A stretch of 64,000 bases of DNA, from assembly GCF_015209725.1 (NCBI RefSeq), contig NZ_CP063656.1:496001-560000 (forward strand), written 5' to 3'. Shown piece after piece: positions 16,904 through 26,173 of the stretch. The position numbers were made by a program, and so were the translations under genes. The notes under the pieces were generated by a model. That model was not told the origin of the DNA. It saw nothing but the letters and a program-made list of their open reading frames with translations, and searched no databases. Source of the stretch: Lysobacter ciconiae (GTDB taxonomy: Bacteria; Pseudomonadota; Gammaproteobacteria; Xanthomonadales; Xanthomonadaceae). Positions within the stretch are counted from its first letter, which is position 1; every line of letters starts with the position of its first letter.

Positions 16904-18154
16904 TCAGGCTTCGACCTCGTCGCTGTCGGTTTCCGGCAGCAGTTCCAGCGCCGACGGAGTGGTGCGCAGCATCGCGTGGAACTGGGCCGGTTCGCCGCGG
17001 TCGCGCTGGCGCAGCAGGCGGCGTCCGCCCACCACCACCGCCAGCAACAGCAGGGTGACAACGAAGAACGCCGGCAAGGCCTGCGGCCCCAGCCGAGCCA
17101 TCAGGGTGCCGGCAATCGCCGGCCCGATCGCCGAGCCGATGCCGTTGAGCAGCAGCAGGCTGCTGCAGCCGGCTAGGACATGCTCGTTGGGCAGGTGGTC
17201 CAGCAGGTGCGCCACGCAGACCGGGTAGACCGCAAACAACAAGCCGCCAAACACGAAGAACAGGCTCAGCAATACCCAGGTGTTCGCCCCCGCGCTGATC
17301 ATGATCAGGCCAGCGAGGACGGCGGCGAGCGCGCAGATGAAGACCAGCGCCGTGCGGCGGTCGCCGCGGTCGGAGAGCCGGCCAATGGGCAGCTGCAAAA
17401 GGGCGCCACCCAGGATCGTCACGCTGACCAGCGCCGACACGCCGGCCAGGTCCAGGCCGATGCCGGTGGCGTACACCGCCGACATGCCCCAGAACGCGCC
17501 GAGCGCCAGCCCGCCCAGCAACGCGCCAGTGCTTGCCGCCGGCGCCAGGCGGTACAGCTGCGGCAACCGAAGGTGCACACTGGCCGGGGTGTCGGGCTGG
17601 ACCATGCGGCTGGACGTCACCGGCAGCGCCGCCAGGCAGATCAGGATCGCGACCAGGCTGAAGGGAATGAACAGCAGCGGCGAAAACACCCCGAGCAGCC
17701 ACTGCCCGGCCGCCAGCGCGAACAGGTTGATGGCCATGTAGAGGGCGAATATCCGGCTGCGCTGTTCGGCTGCGGCCGACGCGTTGAGCCAGCTCTCGAT
17801 GACCGTGTACAGGCCGACCAGCGCCACCCCGCTGAGGAGCCGCAGCGCGGCCCAGGTCCAGGGTTCGACGAAGATCGGATGCAGCAGCACCACGGTTGCG
17901 CACAGACAGGCGTAGAACGCGAACGAGCGGACGTGGCCGATGCGGCGGATCAGCTTGGGCGCCGCGAACGTGCCCAGGAAGAAGCCGCCGAAGTAGGCCG
18001 ACATGATCAGGCCGATGACCTGGTCGTCCCAGCCCTCCAGTCCGCCGCGCACGGCGACCAGCGTACTGAGCAGGCCGCTTCCGGCCAGCAGCAGGGCAAC
18101 GCCGATCAACAACGACAGCAGGGGGCGTACGGCGGCAATCACGGACTGGCGCAA
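16904..18154 (-). CDS. MFS transporter (YcaD-like)
   Basis: A 416-residue protein with twelve predicted membrane segments in two six-helix halves and a polar C-terminal tail. The loop after helix 2 carries GTFAAPKLIRRIGHVRSF, the MFS motif-A position, and helix 5 has IESWLNASAAAEQRSR, which resembles the YcaD subgroup. The substrate is unknown for this group. The minus-strand gene stands between the asparaginase-like gene (119-nt gap) and the EamA transporter (64-nt gap), with no clear operon signs. Confidence 0.88.
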   Translation of the reverse strand: MRQSVIAAVRPLLSLLIGVALLLAGSGLLSTLVAVRGGLEGWDDQVIGLIMSAYFGGFFLGTFAAPKLIRRIGHVRSFAFYACLCATVVLLHPIFVEPWTWAALRLLSGVALVGLYTVIESWLNASAAAEQRSRIFALYMAINLFALAAGQWLLGVFSPLLFIPFSLVAILICLAALPVTSSRMVQPDTPASVHLRLPQLYRLAPAASTGALLGGLALGAFWGMSAVYATGIGLDLAGVSALVSVTILGGALLQLPIGRLSDRGDRRTALVFICALAAVLAGLIMISAGANTWVLLSLFFVFGGLLFAVYPVCVAHLLDHLPNEHVLAGCSSLLLLNGIGSAIGPAIAGTLMARLGPQALPAFFVVTLLLLAVVVGGRRLLRQRDRGEPAQFHAMLRTTPSALELLPETDSDEVEA

Positions 18155-18218
18155 ACCGGACTCGGATGGCCGCTCACGCTAGCACAAGCCCCGGTCCGCT
18201 CGGGGCGCCTGCGGCACC

Positions 18219-19145
18219 TCAGGCGGGCCGGCGCTGGCGGGAGAGGGTGATCACCGCCACGCCAACGAGGATGATCGCCATGCCGGCCAGATCGAACGGG
18301 CCCACTGTCTCGCCCACCAGCAGCACGCCCAGCAGGACGGCTACCGGCGGGTTGACGTAGGCGTAACTGGTCGCCACCGCCGGCCGCGCATGCTTGAGGA
18401 CATACAGATAAGCGCTGAACGCGAGGATCGAGCCGAACACCGCCAGATAGGCCACGGCCAGCGTGGCCTTCAGGCTGGGGTTGGCCGGCAGGGTCTCGCC
18501 GCTGGCGAAGCCGACCGCCAGCAGGGCGACGCTGGCGCACAGCATCTGCGCCGCGGTGTTCATCGGTCCGGCCGGCATGTCCTGGCGCCGGCTCCACACC
18601 GAGCCGAATGCCCAGCACGCCGCCGCCATCAACAACGCCGCCGCGCCGACGATTTCGCCGGACAGATTGCTGCCGGTGTTGAGCACGATCACGCCGACAA
18701 AGCCGACCAGCAGGCCGAGGCCTTCGCGGCGGGTCGGCCACTGGCCGAAAAGCACGCCAAACGCCGCGGCAAACAACGGCATGCTCGAAATCGCGACCGC
18801 GGCAATCCCGGAGCTCACGCGCTCCTCGGCGAAGCAGACCAGACCGTTGCCGAACCCGAGCAGCAATACGCCGGTGATCGCCGCATTGCGCCATTGCAGA
18901 CGGGTCGGCAACGCATGCCCGCGCCAGCGCAGGAACGCGAACAGCAGCACGCCGGCAGCCGTGAACCGCAACCCGGCCAGCAGGAACGGCGGGTAACTCT
19001 CCAGCGCGTAGCGGATGCCGAGATAGGTCGAGCCCCAGACCAGATACAACGCCAGCAACGCGAGCGGGATCAACACCTTCGGCTCCAGCAGGCCGGTTGG
19101 CTCGGAAGGCGGTGCCGCCGTGTTCGGGAGCGGGGATTCGGACAT
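18219..19145 (-). CDS. EamA/DMT-family exporter (YedA-like)
   Basis: A 308-residue inner-membrane protein with ten predicted helices in two EamA repeats. LYLVWGSTYLGIRYALESYP near the N-terminus is the hallmark of the YedA/RhaT branch of the drug/metabolite transporter superfamily. The second repeat contains SYAYVNPPVAVLLGVLLVGE. These proteins usually export amino acids or metabolites; the substrate here cannot be read from the sequence. ATG 19145 is chosen; an in-frame ATG at 19172 would add nine residues. Confidence 0.9.
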   Translation of the reverse strand: MSESPLPNTAAPPSEPTGLLEPKVLIPLALLALYLVWGSTYLGIRYALESYPPFLLAGLRFTAAGVLLFAFLRWRGHALPTRLQWRNAAITGVLLLGFGNGLVCFAEERVSSGIAAVAISSMPLFAAAFGVLFGQWPTRREGLGLLVGFVGVIVLNTGSNLSGEIVGAAALLMAAACWAFGSVWSRRQDMPAGPMNTAAQMLCASVALLAVGFASGETLPANPSLKATLAVAYLAVFGSILAFSAYLYVLKHARPAVATSYAYVNPPVAVLLGVLLVGETVGPFDLAGMAIILVGVAVITLSRQRRPA

Positions 19146-19238
19146 GACGACGTGCCGTGGATGGGTGGTCATTGTCCGCTGACCGCTGCACCGGCACGAG
19201 TGCCGCAAAGGAGGGCCCCGCGATGGCGTCGCACTGCG

Positions 19239-20324
19239 TCACCCGGATGGGGGGCGCAACACCGTTTCCACGTTGACGATGTCGACGCCCTGCATCTGCC
19301 CCAGCAGGCTGTCGAACCACGGTTTGTGGGACGCGCCGACGATCGACAGCACGCGCGCACCCGGCTGCTCGCGGAACGCCGCGCGGATATTGGCCACCAT
19401 GCGCAGGTTGCGGGTCTCCCAGCCGGCGACATAGATCTGCGCGTATTGCCCCGGCGACGCCTCGCGCATCGCGGCGCCGAAGTCGCTGTCGGCCTGCACG
19501 CGGCGGACGTCCGGACGGTTGATGTAGCGGTACAACGCCAGCAGGTCGCCATTTTTCTTGAGTTCGTCCTCGTGCTGGCGCAGGGGCTGCGTCTGTGCTT
19601 CGGCGGACTTCCATGCCTGCCGGATGGCATTGGCGTAAGCACCCACCTCCGCGTCCGGTATCGCGGCGTTGTCGCCGGTGTGATCGTCGACCGGAAATAC
19701 ACGCTGCAATCCCAGCCGGGCGGCCAGCCGTGCCGCAATCTGGGAGTCCTCGCTGTTGCTGGTTGCGAGCTTGTCCAGCCGCACCACCAGCGCATCGTCC
19801 AGCCCATTGCCAACGCGCCGCTCGGCTTCCGCCAGCTGCAGCCATTGAGTCAATGCCGAGGTCGGCTCGTTCGCGGCCAGAAACAGCGCCGCCAGATGCC
19901 GGCGCGCTGCCGGGCCGGGTTGCGTCGGCCAATCCGCCAAGGTTTTGCTCACCGCGGCGATCGCCGCCGGGACATCCAGGCCGGTCGCGGCTCTGGCTTC
20001 ATCGGTTTTACCGCAGTACGGGGAGATGCGTTCCGGGCCGTAGACCGTCGGATGGCGCGCCATCAGGTCGCAGCTTTCGCCGGAGATCGCCTCGATGGTG
20101 ATGATCTCGGGTTTGAAGGCCGCCAATCGCTCCAGCACCAGTTCCAGTGATTCGGGCTGGAAGCCTTTCGCCATCTCGGAAAGGTGCACGCTGCCCAGTA
20201 CCAATACCTGTGCCCGGGGGCCTGCCATGTCTTTGTCCAGCGCGGACAGGTCGACCTGCGCCTGGGCCACACCGAGCCATCCCAAAGCCAACGACAACCC
20301 GACAATCACCCATCGTTTCTTCAC
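19239..20324 (-). CDS. Secreted TraB/GumN-like protein (DUF5694 type)
   Basis: A 361-residue protein with a Sec signal peptide (KKRW, hydrophobic core, cleavage near AQA at about residue 22). Family signs are VLVLGSVHLSEM near residue 40, KPEIITIEAISGESC, and the C-terminal IVGASHKPWFDSLL, a G-x-x-H...G-x-x-H layout like that of TraB/GumN/TIKI proteins; I think it is the DUF5694 group. Some relatives are metalloproteases, but activity here is unproven. The start is GTG 20324, supported by GGGAG 6 nt upstream; the frame continues far upstream but reads antisense through the next gene. It is divergent from the CurA-like gene. Confidence 0.75.
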   Translation of the reverse strand: MKKRWVIVGLSLALGWLGVAQAQVDLSALDKDMAGPRAQVLVLGSVHLSEMAKGFQPESLELVLERLAAFKPEIITIEAISGESCDLMARHPTVYGPERISPYCGKTDEARAATGLDVPAAIAAVSKTLADWPTQPGPAARRHLAALFLAANEPTSALTQWLQLAEAERRVGNGLDDALVVRLDKLATSNSEDSQIAARLAARLGLQRVFPVDDHTGDNAAIPDAEVGAYANAIRQAWKSAEAQTQPLRQHEDELKKNGDLLALYRYINRPDVRRVQADSDFGAAMREASPGQYAQIYVAGWETRNLRMVANIRAAFREQPGARVLSIVGASHKPWFDSLLGQMQGVDIVNVETVLRPPSG

Positions 20325-20423
20325 GGTTTGCTCCCATTGGATGTACGCGTAAAGGTAGTCGGGACAGCCGCGCCCGAACAATCCCTTTTCCACCCGTATC
20401 CCGACCCTCCGAAGGTAACCACG

Positions 20424-21470
20424 ATGTCCCAGACCAGAACCGTCAACCGCCAGATCACGCTGGCCTCCCGCCCGGTTGGCGCACCCACCGCATCCGACTT
20501 CAAAATGCTGGAAACCGCGGTTTCGGCACCAGCGGAAGGTCAGGTGCTGCTGCGCAATCTGTACCTCTCGCTGGATCCGTACATGCGCGGGCGCATGAGC
20601 GATGCGCCCTCGTATGCCGCGCCCGTGGGGATCGGCGAGGTCATGGGTGCGGGCACCGTGGCGCGGGTGGAAACCTCGCGCCACCCCGATTACCGCGTTG
20701 GCGATCTGGTGCTGGCCTATGGCGGCTGGCAGGACTTCACGCTGTCCGATGGCAGTGGCGTGAGCCGGCTGGGTGCGGACATGGCGCGGCCGTCGCTGGC
20801 CCTGGGCGTGCTCGGCATGCCCGGCTTCACCGCCTACATGGGCCTGCTCGACATCGGCCAGCCCAAGGCCGGCGATACGGTGGTGGTGGCCGCCGCCAGT
20901 GGCGCGGTCGGCTCGGTGGTCGGCCAGATCGCCAAGTTGAAGGGTTGCCGGATCGTGGGTATCGCCGGCGGCGCGGAAAAGTGCCGTTACGTGATCGACG
21001 AGTTGGGCTTCGACGATTGCATCGATCACCGCGCCGGCGACTTCCCTGCGCGGCTGGCAGCGGCCTGCGCGGACGGCATCGATGTCTATTTCGAGAATGT
21101 CGGTGGCGCGGTGTTCGATGCGGTGCTGCCGTTGCTGAATCCCAAGGCGCGGATTCCGGTGTGCGGGCTGGTCGCGAACTACAACGACACCGCGCTGCCG
21201 CCCGGTCCGGATCGGCTCGGACTGCTGGCGCGCACGTTGTTGACCAGGCGCATCAAAATGCAGGGCTTCATCATCTTTGATGACTACGGCGACCGCTACG
21301 GCGAGTTCCTCGCGGTCATGGCCGACTGGGTGCGGGACGGCAAGATCAAATACCGCGAGGACATCGTCGACGGTCTGGAGAATGCACCGCAGGCATTCAT
21401 CGGCCTGCTGGAGGGCCGCAACTTCGGCAAGCTGGTAGTCCGGATCGCGACCAGCGACACACCTGCCTGA
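20424..21470 (+). CDS. NADP-dependent oxidoreductase (CurA / MDR2 family)
   Basis: A 348-residue zinc-free medium-chain reductase of the leukotriene-B4-dehydrogenase / curcumin-reductase family. The cofactor site is VVVAAASGAVGSVVGQIAKL near residue 155. Other family segments are LYLSLDPYMRGRMSD and GMPGFTAYMGL. These enzymes reduce alpha,beta-unsaturated ketones and aldehydes with NADPH in the cytoplasm. ATG 20424 begins MSQTRTVNRQI, typical for the family. It is divergent from the DUF5694-like gene with 99 nt between the starts. Confidence 0.92.
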   Translation: MSQTRTVNRQITLASRPVGAPTASDFKMLETAVSAPAEGQVLLRNLYLSLDPYMRGRMSDAPSYAAPVGIGEVMGAGTVARVETSRHPDYRVGDLVLAYGGWQDFTLSDGSGVSRLGADMARPSLALGVLGMPGFTAYMGLLDIGQPKAGDTVVVAAASGAVGSVVGQIAKLKGCRIVGIAGGAEKCRYVIDELGFDDCIDHRAGDFPARLAAACADGIDVYFENVGGAVFDAVLPLLNPKARIPVCGLVANYNDTALPPGPDRLGLLARTLLTRRIKMQGFIIFDDYGDRYGEFLAVMADWVRDGKIKYREDIVDGLENAPQAFIGLLEGRNFGKLVVRIATSDTPA

Positions 21471-21570
21471 CGGTTCACCACGCTGCATGACTATTGGCCG
21501 GCGAAGGCCCGCCGGCCCGCCCCTAGACTCGATCGTCCGAGTCGATCCGCGTATGCGCAAAGGGGATGAA

Positions 21571-23163
21571 GTGATCAAACGCTGCATGTTGGTGTTGTGT
21601 CTGGGCGTGGGCGGCGTTGCCGTTGCGCAGGAGCCGGTGGACCTGGACATGGTCAGCCGCATCCGTCAGGAAGCGTTCCATCGCTCGCAGGTGATGGCCA
21701 CCCTGAGTCATCTGACCGAGTCGATCGGGCCGCGCCTGGCCAACTCGCCGCAGATGGCCGAGGCCAATGCCTGGACGCGCGGGAAGTTCAACGAGTGGGG
21801 TCTGGCCAACGTCCACGACGACGCTTTCGACGACTTCGGCCGCGGCTGGGAATTCAGCACGGCCAGCGTGGAGATGCTCGGCGACCGCGCGCAGCAGCTG
21901 CACGCCCTGCCCAAGGCCTGGACCCCGGGCACCAACGGCCCGGTGGAAGGCGAGCTGGTGCAGGTCGAGATCAAGAAGCTGGCCGACCTGGAGAAGTACC
22001 GCGGCAAGCTCGGCGGCAAGGTCCTGCTGGTGGGCGAGGCGCGCGACTACAAGCGCGGCACCGAGCCGGACTCGCACCGCCACGACGCTACGTCGCTGGA
22101 AGGGCTGCAGCAGTTCACCGTGCCCAAGACCGCGGCTGCCGACCGTGCCGAGCGGATCAAGAAGTACAGCGAGCGGCAGGAACTGGCCAAGGCGGTCAAC
22201 AGTTTCTTCGTCGAGGAAGGCGCGCTGGCGGCGATCAGCATCAGCGGCTGGGACAACGGCATCATCCGCGTGGCCGGCGGCGGTTCGCGCAAGGCCGGCG
22301 AGCCGGTCGGCATCCCGGAGCTGGCGATGATCGCCGAGCACTTCAACCCGCTGGTGCGCGCGCTCAAGGCCGAGCAGACCGTGCGCCTGCGCGTGAACGT
22401 CGACGCCCGTTTCACCGATGAGACCAACCAGCCCGGCTACAACACCATTGCCGAGATCCCCGGACGCGGCCGCAAGGCTGGCGAGATCGTCATGCTCGGC
22501 GCGCACATGGACTCCTGGCACACCGGCACCGGCGCGGCCGACAACGCCGCCGGCGTGGCGGTGATGATGGAGGCCATGCGCATCCTCAAGGCGGTGGGCG
22601 CGAGGCCCGAGCGCACCATCCGGGTGGCGCTGTGGAGCGGCGAGGAGCAGGGACTGATCGGCTCGCAGGACTACGTCGCGCGCAACTTCGCGGCCTATCC
22701 CGAGCCCACCGACCCGGCGCAGAAGGCGCTGCCCGCTTCACTGCGCGAGCCGACCGGCGCGCTGCAGAAGAAGCGCGACTACGACCGTTTCTCGGCCTAC
22801 TTCAACATGGACAACGGCAGCGGGCGTTTCCGCGGCATCTACGCCCAGGAGAACCTGGCGGCGGTGCCGATCTTCGAGGCCTGGCTCAAGCCGTTCCACG
22901 ATGTCGGCGCTACCAACGTGGCCACCCGCAACACCGGCAGCACCGACCACATCGCGTTCGACGCCGTGGGGCTGCCCGGCTTCCAGTTCATCCAGGACCG
23001 GCTCGACTACTTCAGCAACGTCCACCACAGCCACCTGGACACCTGGGACCACATCCAGCCCGAGGACCTGAAGCAGGCTGCGGCGATCGTGGCGTCGTTT
23101 GCCTGGCACGCGGCGACGCGCGACGAACCGCTGCCGCGCAAGCCGTTGCTGGAAAACGATTGA
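21571..23163 (+). CDS. Secreted M28-family metallopeptidase
   Basis: A 530-residue zinc peptidase with a signal peptide (VIKRCMLVLCLGVGGVAVAQ). A PA-like insert spans roughly residues 100-260. The M28 catalytic domain follows with the two-zinc ligand sequence GAHMDSWHTGTGAADNAAG, the catalytic WSGEEQGLIGS, and the last ligand in HHSHLDTWDH. It is probably an aminopeptidase or carboxypeptidase in the periplasm or secreted, perhaps through the type II system. GTG 21571 is preferred because AGGGG lies 5 nt upstream; ATG 21553 is the alternative. It converges on the DUF2069 gene. Confidence 0.88.
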   Translation: MIKRCMLVLCLGVGGVAVAQEPVDLDMVSRIRQEAFHRSQVMATLSHLTESIGPRLANSPQMAEANAWTRGKFNEWGLANVHDDAFDDFGRGWEFSTASVEMLGDRAQQLHALPKAWTPGTNGPVEGELVQVEIKKLADLEKYRGKLGGKVLLVGEARDYKRGTEPDSHRHDATSLEGLQQFTVPKTAAADRAERIKKYSERQELAKAVNSFFVEEGALAAISISGWDNGIIRVAGGGSRKAGEPVGIPELAMIAEHFNPLVRALKAEQTVRLRVNVDARFTDETNQPGYNTIAEIPGRGRKAGEIVMLGAHMDSWHTGTGAADNAAGVAVMMEAMRILKAVGARPERTIRVALWSGEEQGLIGSQDYVARNFAAYPEPTDPAQKALPASLREPTGALQKKRDYDRFSAYFNMDNGSGRFRGIYAQENLAAVPIFEAWLKPFHDVGATNVATRNTGSTDHIAFDAVGLPGFQFIQDRLDYFSNVHHSHLDTWDHIQPEDLKQAAAIVASFAWHAATRDEPLPRKPLLEND

Positions 23164-23176
23164 ACCAACCACCTGC

Positions 23177-23205
23177 CCGGGACCCGCATCCATCGCGGGT
23201 CCCGG
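23177..23205. terminator. Bidirectional hairpin between convergent genes
   Basis: A perfect 11-bp inverted repeat, CCGGGACCCGC / GCGGGTCCCGG, with a 7-nt loop fills most of the 45-nt space between two convergent stops. No T-run follows on the plus strand and only scattered Ts on the minus strand, so it is a likely but not classic terminator. Confidence 0.6.
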
Positions 23206-23208
23206 CGC

Positions 23209-23577
23209 TCAGCCGCGCTTGCGGCCGCCGAAGCGGCCCCTCAGTCCTGGCAGGTTGGCGGCAAAGATGATCACCAGCGCCAACGCGGTTTCCAGCAGCG
23301 CGAAGGCCAGCTCCGGTGGCCGGGTCCAGGCGACCATGATCCCGTGGCTGAACCACGCCAGCGCCAGCACCGAGCCCCAGTAGCCGGCCGTGCGCGCGCC
23401 GGCCAGCCTGGCCACGCCCAGCAGCAGCGGCGGGGCGGCGAACACCAGCAGCGCCACGATGTCGCGGGTCGGCCAATCGCGCGCCGGCCAGAACCAGACG
23501 CAGAACAAGACTCCCAGCGCGAGCAGGGCGGCAGCCAGCGTCCAGTCGGTGGCCGTCCGCATTCCCGGCCGGCTCAC
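23209..23577 (-). CDS. DUF2069-like small membrane protein
   Basis: A 122-residue inner-membrane protein with about four hydrophobic helices and a basic tail (GRFGGRKRG). It resembles DUF2069 proteins, which often follow wrbA. GTG 23577 overlaps the wrbA stop (GTGA) and has AGGGAAG upstream inside wrbA; ATG 23562 is the alternative. No function is known; the overlap suggests it is made together with the quinone oxidoreductase. Confidence 0.7.
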   Translation of the reverse strand: MSRPGMRTATDWTLAAALLALGVLFCVWFWPARDWPTRDIVALLVFAAPPLLLGVARLAGARTAGYWGSVLALAWFSHGIMVAWTRPPELAFALLETALALVIIFAANLPGLRGRFGGRKRG

Positions 23578-24164
23578 GCCAGCTTCCCTGCGATCGTCGC
23601 CATCCGGCGGCCCAGCGCGCGGGCCAGATGCGCCTCGTCCTCGCTCGGTCGCGGATCGTCCTCCGCGCCGCCGACGTGGCTGGCGCCGTACGGCGTGCCG
23701 CCGGTGCGCGTCGTGCTCAGGCGCGGCTCGGTGAACGGGATGCCGACGATCACGCAGCCGTGGTGGAGCAGCGGCACCATCATCGTCAGCAGCGTGGACT
23801 CCTGGCCGCCGTGCATGGTCGATGAGGAAGTGAACACCGCGGCCGGCTTGTCCACCAGCAAGCCGCTGGCCCACTGCGCGCCCAGCCCGTCGAACCAGTG
23901 CTTCATCGGCGCGGCCATGTTGCCGAACCGGGTCGGGCTGCCGACCACGAGGCCGACGCACTCTTCCAGGTCGCGCGTGTCCACGTACGGCGCACCGTCC
24001 TCCGGGACGGGAGGCGCGGCCGTGGTGGTCACCGCCGCCACCGGCGGCACGCAGCGCAGGCGCGCGGTCATGCCCTCCACCTCGCCGATGCCGCGGGCGA
24101 TCTGCCGGGCGAGCTGCGCCACTGCGCCGTTGCGGCTGTAGTACAGCACCAGGATGTCGGCCAT
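23574..24164 (-). CDS. wrbA: NAD(P)H:quinone oxidoreductase WrbA
   Basis: A 196-residue flavodoxin-like FMN enzyme that reduces quinones by two electrons. The FMN phosphate loop is LVLYYSRNGAVAQLA (5-19), followed by GSPTRFGNMAAPMKHW and the long WrbA insert with SSSTMHGGQESTLL, which separates it from simple flavodoxins. MADILV at 24164 is the start; the longer open frame upstream has no family similarity. It is the first gene of a two-gene unit and divergent from the BrkB-family gene. Confidence 0.94.
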   Translation of the reverse strand: MADILVLYYSRNGAVAQLARQIARGIGEVEGMTARLRCVPPVAAVTTTAAPPVPEDGAPYVDTRDLEECVGLVVGSPTRFGNMAAPMKHWFDGLGAQWASGLLVDKPAAVFTSSSTMHGGQESTLLTMMVPLLHHGCVIVGIPFTEPRLSTTRTGGTPYGASHVGGAEDDPRPSEDEAHLARALGRRMATIAGKLA

Positions 24165-24266
24165 CGTGTTGTCGGATCCCCGAAGTGGAAGCCGCCAAGG
24201 ATAGAGGATGCGGCCGACCCGTCGGCTGCCGGCGTGATCCGTCCCGCGTGGGTTAACCTCCACACG

Positions 24267-25535
24267 ATGGAGCCACTGGACTCGATCAACCAATGGGGTG
24301 AACGCATACGGGACCGGGCGAGGGTGCGCGCGTTCCTGCGTTTCCTCGGCCGGCGGGTGCTCGACGACGACCTTTTCCAGGCCGCCGGCGCGCTGTCCTA
24401 CACCACCGTGTTCGCCCTGGTGCCGCTGTCGATGGTGGTGTTCGGCGTGCTGTCCGCCTTCCCGGTATTCGCGGTCTGGACCGAGCGCCTGAGCGACTAC
24501 ATCTTCTCCAACTTCGTCCCCTCCGCGGCGCGCTCGGTGGAGGAATACCTGCTGCAGTTTTCCGGCAATTCCGGGCAGTTGACCAGCGCCGGCATCGTGG
24601 TGCTGGTGGTGTCACTGCTGATCACGCTCAATGGGGTGGAAACCGCGTTCAACCGCATCTGGCGGGTCAAGGCGGCGCGACCGCAGTTCAGCCGGTTCCT
24701 CGTCTATTGGACCGTGCTGACCCTGGGCGCGATCCTGGCCGCTGCCAGCTTGGCGATGTCGGCGCGGATCTTCGCCCTGGCGGTGTTCGAGACCAGCGCC
24801 GGGCACATCCTGCAGAACATGATGCTGCGCTTTGCGCCGATGTCGCTGGAGCTGCTCGCCTTCGCGGCGATCTACCGCGTCGTGCCGCACCGTACGGTGC
24901 AGTGGCGTCACGCACTGGCCGGCGGCCTGCTGGCGACCTGCGCGTTCGAGCTGGTGCGCTGGGGGCTGGGCGTCTACCTGGGCACCTTCACCAGCTACTC
25001 GCGCATCTACGGGACGCTGGCTTTCGTGCCGATCTTCATGATGTGGATTTTCCTCAGCTGGGTGGCGGTGCTGATGGGCGCCTCGCTGGCGTCCTCGATG
25101 GCCGCCTTCCGCTACCAGCCGGTGGCGATGCGCCTGCCGGAGGGCTACGAGATGTACGGGCTGCTGCGTTTGCTGGGCCGGTTCAACGAGGCACGCGAGC
25201 ACGGCCGCGGCCTGCACATCGACGACATCCTCACCATGGAGCCGATCATGACCGACGCCTTGGCCCAGGAAACGCTGGAGCAATTGCGCGAGATCCACGT
25301 CGTCCATCGCGCCGAGGACGGCCAGTGGCTGCTGTCGCGGGATCTGGACGCGCTTTCGCTGGGAGAGCTCTACGAGGCCTGCCAGCTGCGCATTCCCATC
25401 GCCGAGGCACGCATACCGTGCAGCGACGATCCGCTGGGCCGCTCCGCCGTGGCCGCGCTGGACGAACTGCGTCTGCCCCTGCGCGAGATGCTCAAGCGTC
25501 GCGTGTCGACCATCCATGCCGAGGAGACTTCCTGA
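24267..25535 (+). CDS. YihY/BrkB-family membrane protein with C-terminal extension
   Basis: A 422-residue protein. Residues 1-290 form the YihY/UPF0761 core with six membrane helices and the family segments LFQAAGALSYTTVFALVPL and SYSRIYGTLAFVPIFMMWI. Older names call it ribonuclease BN, which is wrong for this family. The extra 130 cytoplasmic residues (after YEMYGLLRLLGRF) look like a winged-helix module (DILTMEPIMTDALAQETLEQL), present in pseudomonad and xanthomonad forms but not in E. coli YihY. The start ATG 24267 lacks a clear ribosome site. The stop overlaps the next gene by one base (TGATG). Confidence 0.85.
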   Translation: MEPLDSINQWGERIRDRARVRAFLRFLGRRVLDDDLFQAAGALSYTTVFALVPLSMVVFGVLSAFPVFAVWTERLSDYIFSNFVPSAARSVEEYLLQFSGNSGQLTSAGIVVLVVSLLITLNGVETAFNRIWRVKAARPQFSRFLVYWTVLTLGAILAAASLAMSARIFALAVFETSAGHILQNMMLRFAPMSLELLAFAAIYRVVPHRTVQWRHALAGGLLATCAFELVRWGLGVYLGTFTSYSRIYGTLAFVPIFMMWIFLSWVAVLMGASLASSMAAFRYQPVAMRLPEGYEMYGLLRLLGRFNEAREHGRGLHIDDILTMEPIMTDALAQETLEQLREIHVVHRAEDGQWLLSRDLDALSLGELYEACQLRIPIAEARIPCSDDPLGRSAVAALDELRLPLREMLKRRVSTIHAEETS

Positions 25536-26164
25536 TGCGTATCGCTGCAGCCGCCGTACTGGCCGTACTTTTGCTGGGCTGCCAGCCTGCCGATCGTGAC
25601 GCCGCGGCCGACCGGTCCGTCGGGACGCCGGCCGCAGGCGCCGGACAAGCCGATCCGTCGCTCGCCCCGGCCGCGGGCGAAGCGGAGAAAATCGCTCCGG
25701 GCGGGAGCGGGAAAGACCTGCGTCCAACGCTGGTGGTCAGCACCCTGGACGGAAGCCAATACGACCTCGCCGCGCACCGCGGCAAGTGGGTCCTGGTGAA
25801 CTTCTGGGCGACCTGGTGCAACCCGTGCCTGAAGGAGATGCCGGAGCTGTCGGCCCTGGCGGCGATGCGCGAGGACATCGAGGTGGTCGGGCTGGCCTAC
25901 GAGGACATCGAGCCGGCCGAGATGAAAGCCTTCCTTCTCAAGCACCCGGTCACCTACCCGATCGCGATCCTCGACACCGCCAATCCGCCGGCGGATTTCG
26001 ACGAACCGCGCGGGCTGCCGATGACCTGGCTGATCGCGCCCGACGGGCGGGTCGAGCGCAAGATGATGGGCCCGGTCACCGCCGCGGAGATCGAGGAGAT
26101 GATTGCCGCGGCAACGGGCGGTTCGACGAATGTCGCGCCCAATGGGCGCGCCGGCGCTGGCTGA
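25535..26164 (+). CDS. TlpA-like thioredoxin-fold lipoprotein
   Basis: A 209-residue lipoprotein with lipobox LLLGC (lipid Cys near residue 16), a 50-residue Ala/Gly-rich spacer and a TlpA/ResA-type thioredoxin domain. The redox motif is WATWCNPCLKEMPEL, and the cis-proline loop is GLPMTWLI. Such proteins reduce or isomerise disulfides in the periplasm or assist cytochrome maturation. Translation is coupled to the BrkB-family gene (TGATG). It converges on the GT41 gene with 9 nt between the stops. Confidence 0.88.
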   Translation: MRIAAAAVLAVLLLGCQPADRDAAADRSVGTPAAGAGQADPSLAPAAGEAEKIAPGGSGKDLRPTLVVSTLDGSQYDLAAHRGKWVLVNFWATWCNPCLKEMPELSALAAMREDIEVVGLAYEDIEPAEMKAFLLKHPVTYPIAILDTANPPADFDEPRGLPMTWLIAPDGRVERKMMGPVTAAEIEEMIAAATGGSTNVAPNGRAGAG

Positions 26165-26173
26165 GCGCGCGCG

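Noticed and set aside
20325..21662. Upstream extension of the DUF5694-like gene antisense to the CurA-like gene.
   Set aside because: A GTG start with GGGAG and a signal peptide fit 20324 exactly; the extension is antisense to a conserved gene.
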